A stretch of DNA of 5,504 bases, from contig JAGPGE010000434.1 of assembly GCA_018056145.1 (NCBI GenBank), positions 1 through 5,504 on the forward strand. Direction: 5' to 3'. Under the pieces are notes generated by a model. The model worked only from the letters and a program-made list of their open reading frames with translations. It was not told where the DNA came from and ran no database searches. Every line of letters begins with the position of its first letter. Positions within the stretch are counted from its first letter, which is position 1. The stretch comes from Armatimonadota bacterium (lineage in GTDB: Bacteria; Armatimonadota; Zipacnadia; Zipacnadales; JABUFB01). Positions 5,471 to 5,504 of this stretch are shown one piece after another. Both the position numbers and the translations under genes were made by a program.

Positions 5471-5504
5471 CGGCGGGCGCAAAGCGACGTCTGGGCCGTC
5501 CGCG

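Overview
This is a GC-rich bacterial window with four intact or nearly intact genes, one damaged toxin-antitoxin locus, and one promoter-bearing intergenic region. No rRNA, tRNA, CRISPR array or insertion sequence was seen. The gene types (a secreted PQQ-repeat propeller with a FlgD-like C-terminal Ig domain, a Gfo/Idh/MocA sugar-type oxidoreductase, an HprK-like kinase next to a small S24/S26 peptidase, and hicBA) are common in soil or sediment lineages such as Armatimonadota, Planctomycetota and related candidate phyla. The sequence alone does not settle the phylum, so this is a weak guess.

Left part (1-1414, + strand): the C-terminal end of an HPr-kinase-like P-loop protein, cut by the window edge, overlaps by 4 bases (GTGA) the start of a two-domain protein. 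That protein joins an S24/S26 signal-peptidase-like domain, with a SipW-type Ser-His pair, to a GNAT N-acetyltransferase. HprK-like kinases and small S24/S26 peptidases often sit beside PqqD-like proteins and sometimes in peptide-modification (RiPP) loci, so the pair may be the end of a maturation operon whose other genes lie left of base 1. This is the best candidate here for an undescribed system.

Middle part (1420-3324, - strand): a convergent gene, 5 bases from the end of the peptidase-GNAT gene, encodes an exported 634-residue protein. It has a signal peptide, an eight-repeat PQQ/BamB-like propeller, a Pro/Ala/Glu-rich linker and two Ig-like domains. Upstream of it lies a very good sigma70-type promoter (TTGACC, 17 bases, TATAAT). 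The intergenic region 3325-3808 holds this promoter, a weaker mirror-image promoter facing right, and several potential hairpins, but no credible gene.

Right part (3809-5504, + strand): a complete 395-residue Gfo/Idh/MocA oxidoreductase is followed after about 20 bases by hicB and hicA. hicB has no ATG/GTG/TTG start in its reading frame before its first conserved residues and no stop codon of its own. hicA keeps all its family motifs but needs two compensating single-base corrections (near 5261 and 5391-5398) to be read. The module therefore looks either decayed or affected by sequence errors.

The regions do not form one pathway. The kinase/peptidase-GNAT pair, the exported propeller, the oxidoreductase and the TA remnant look like separate functional units.
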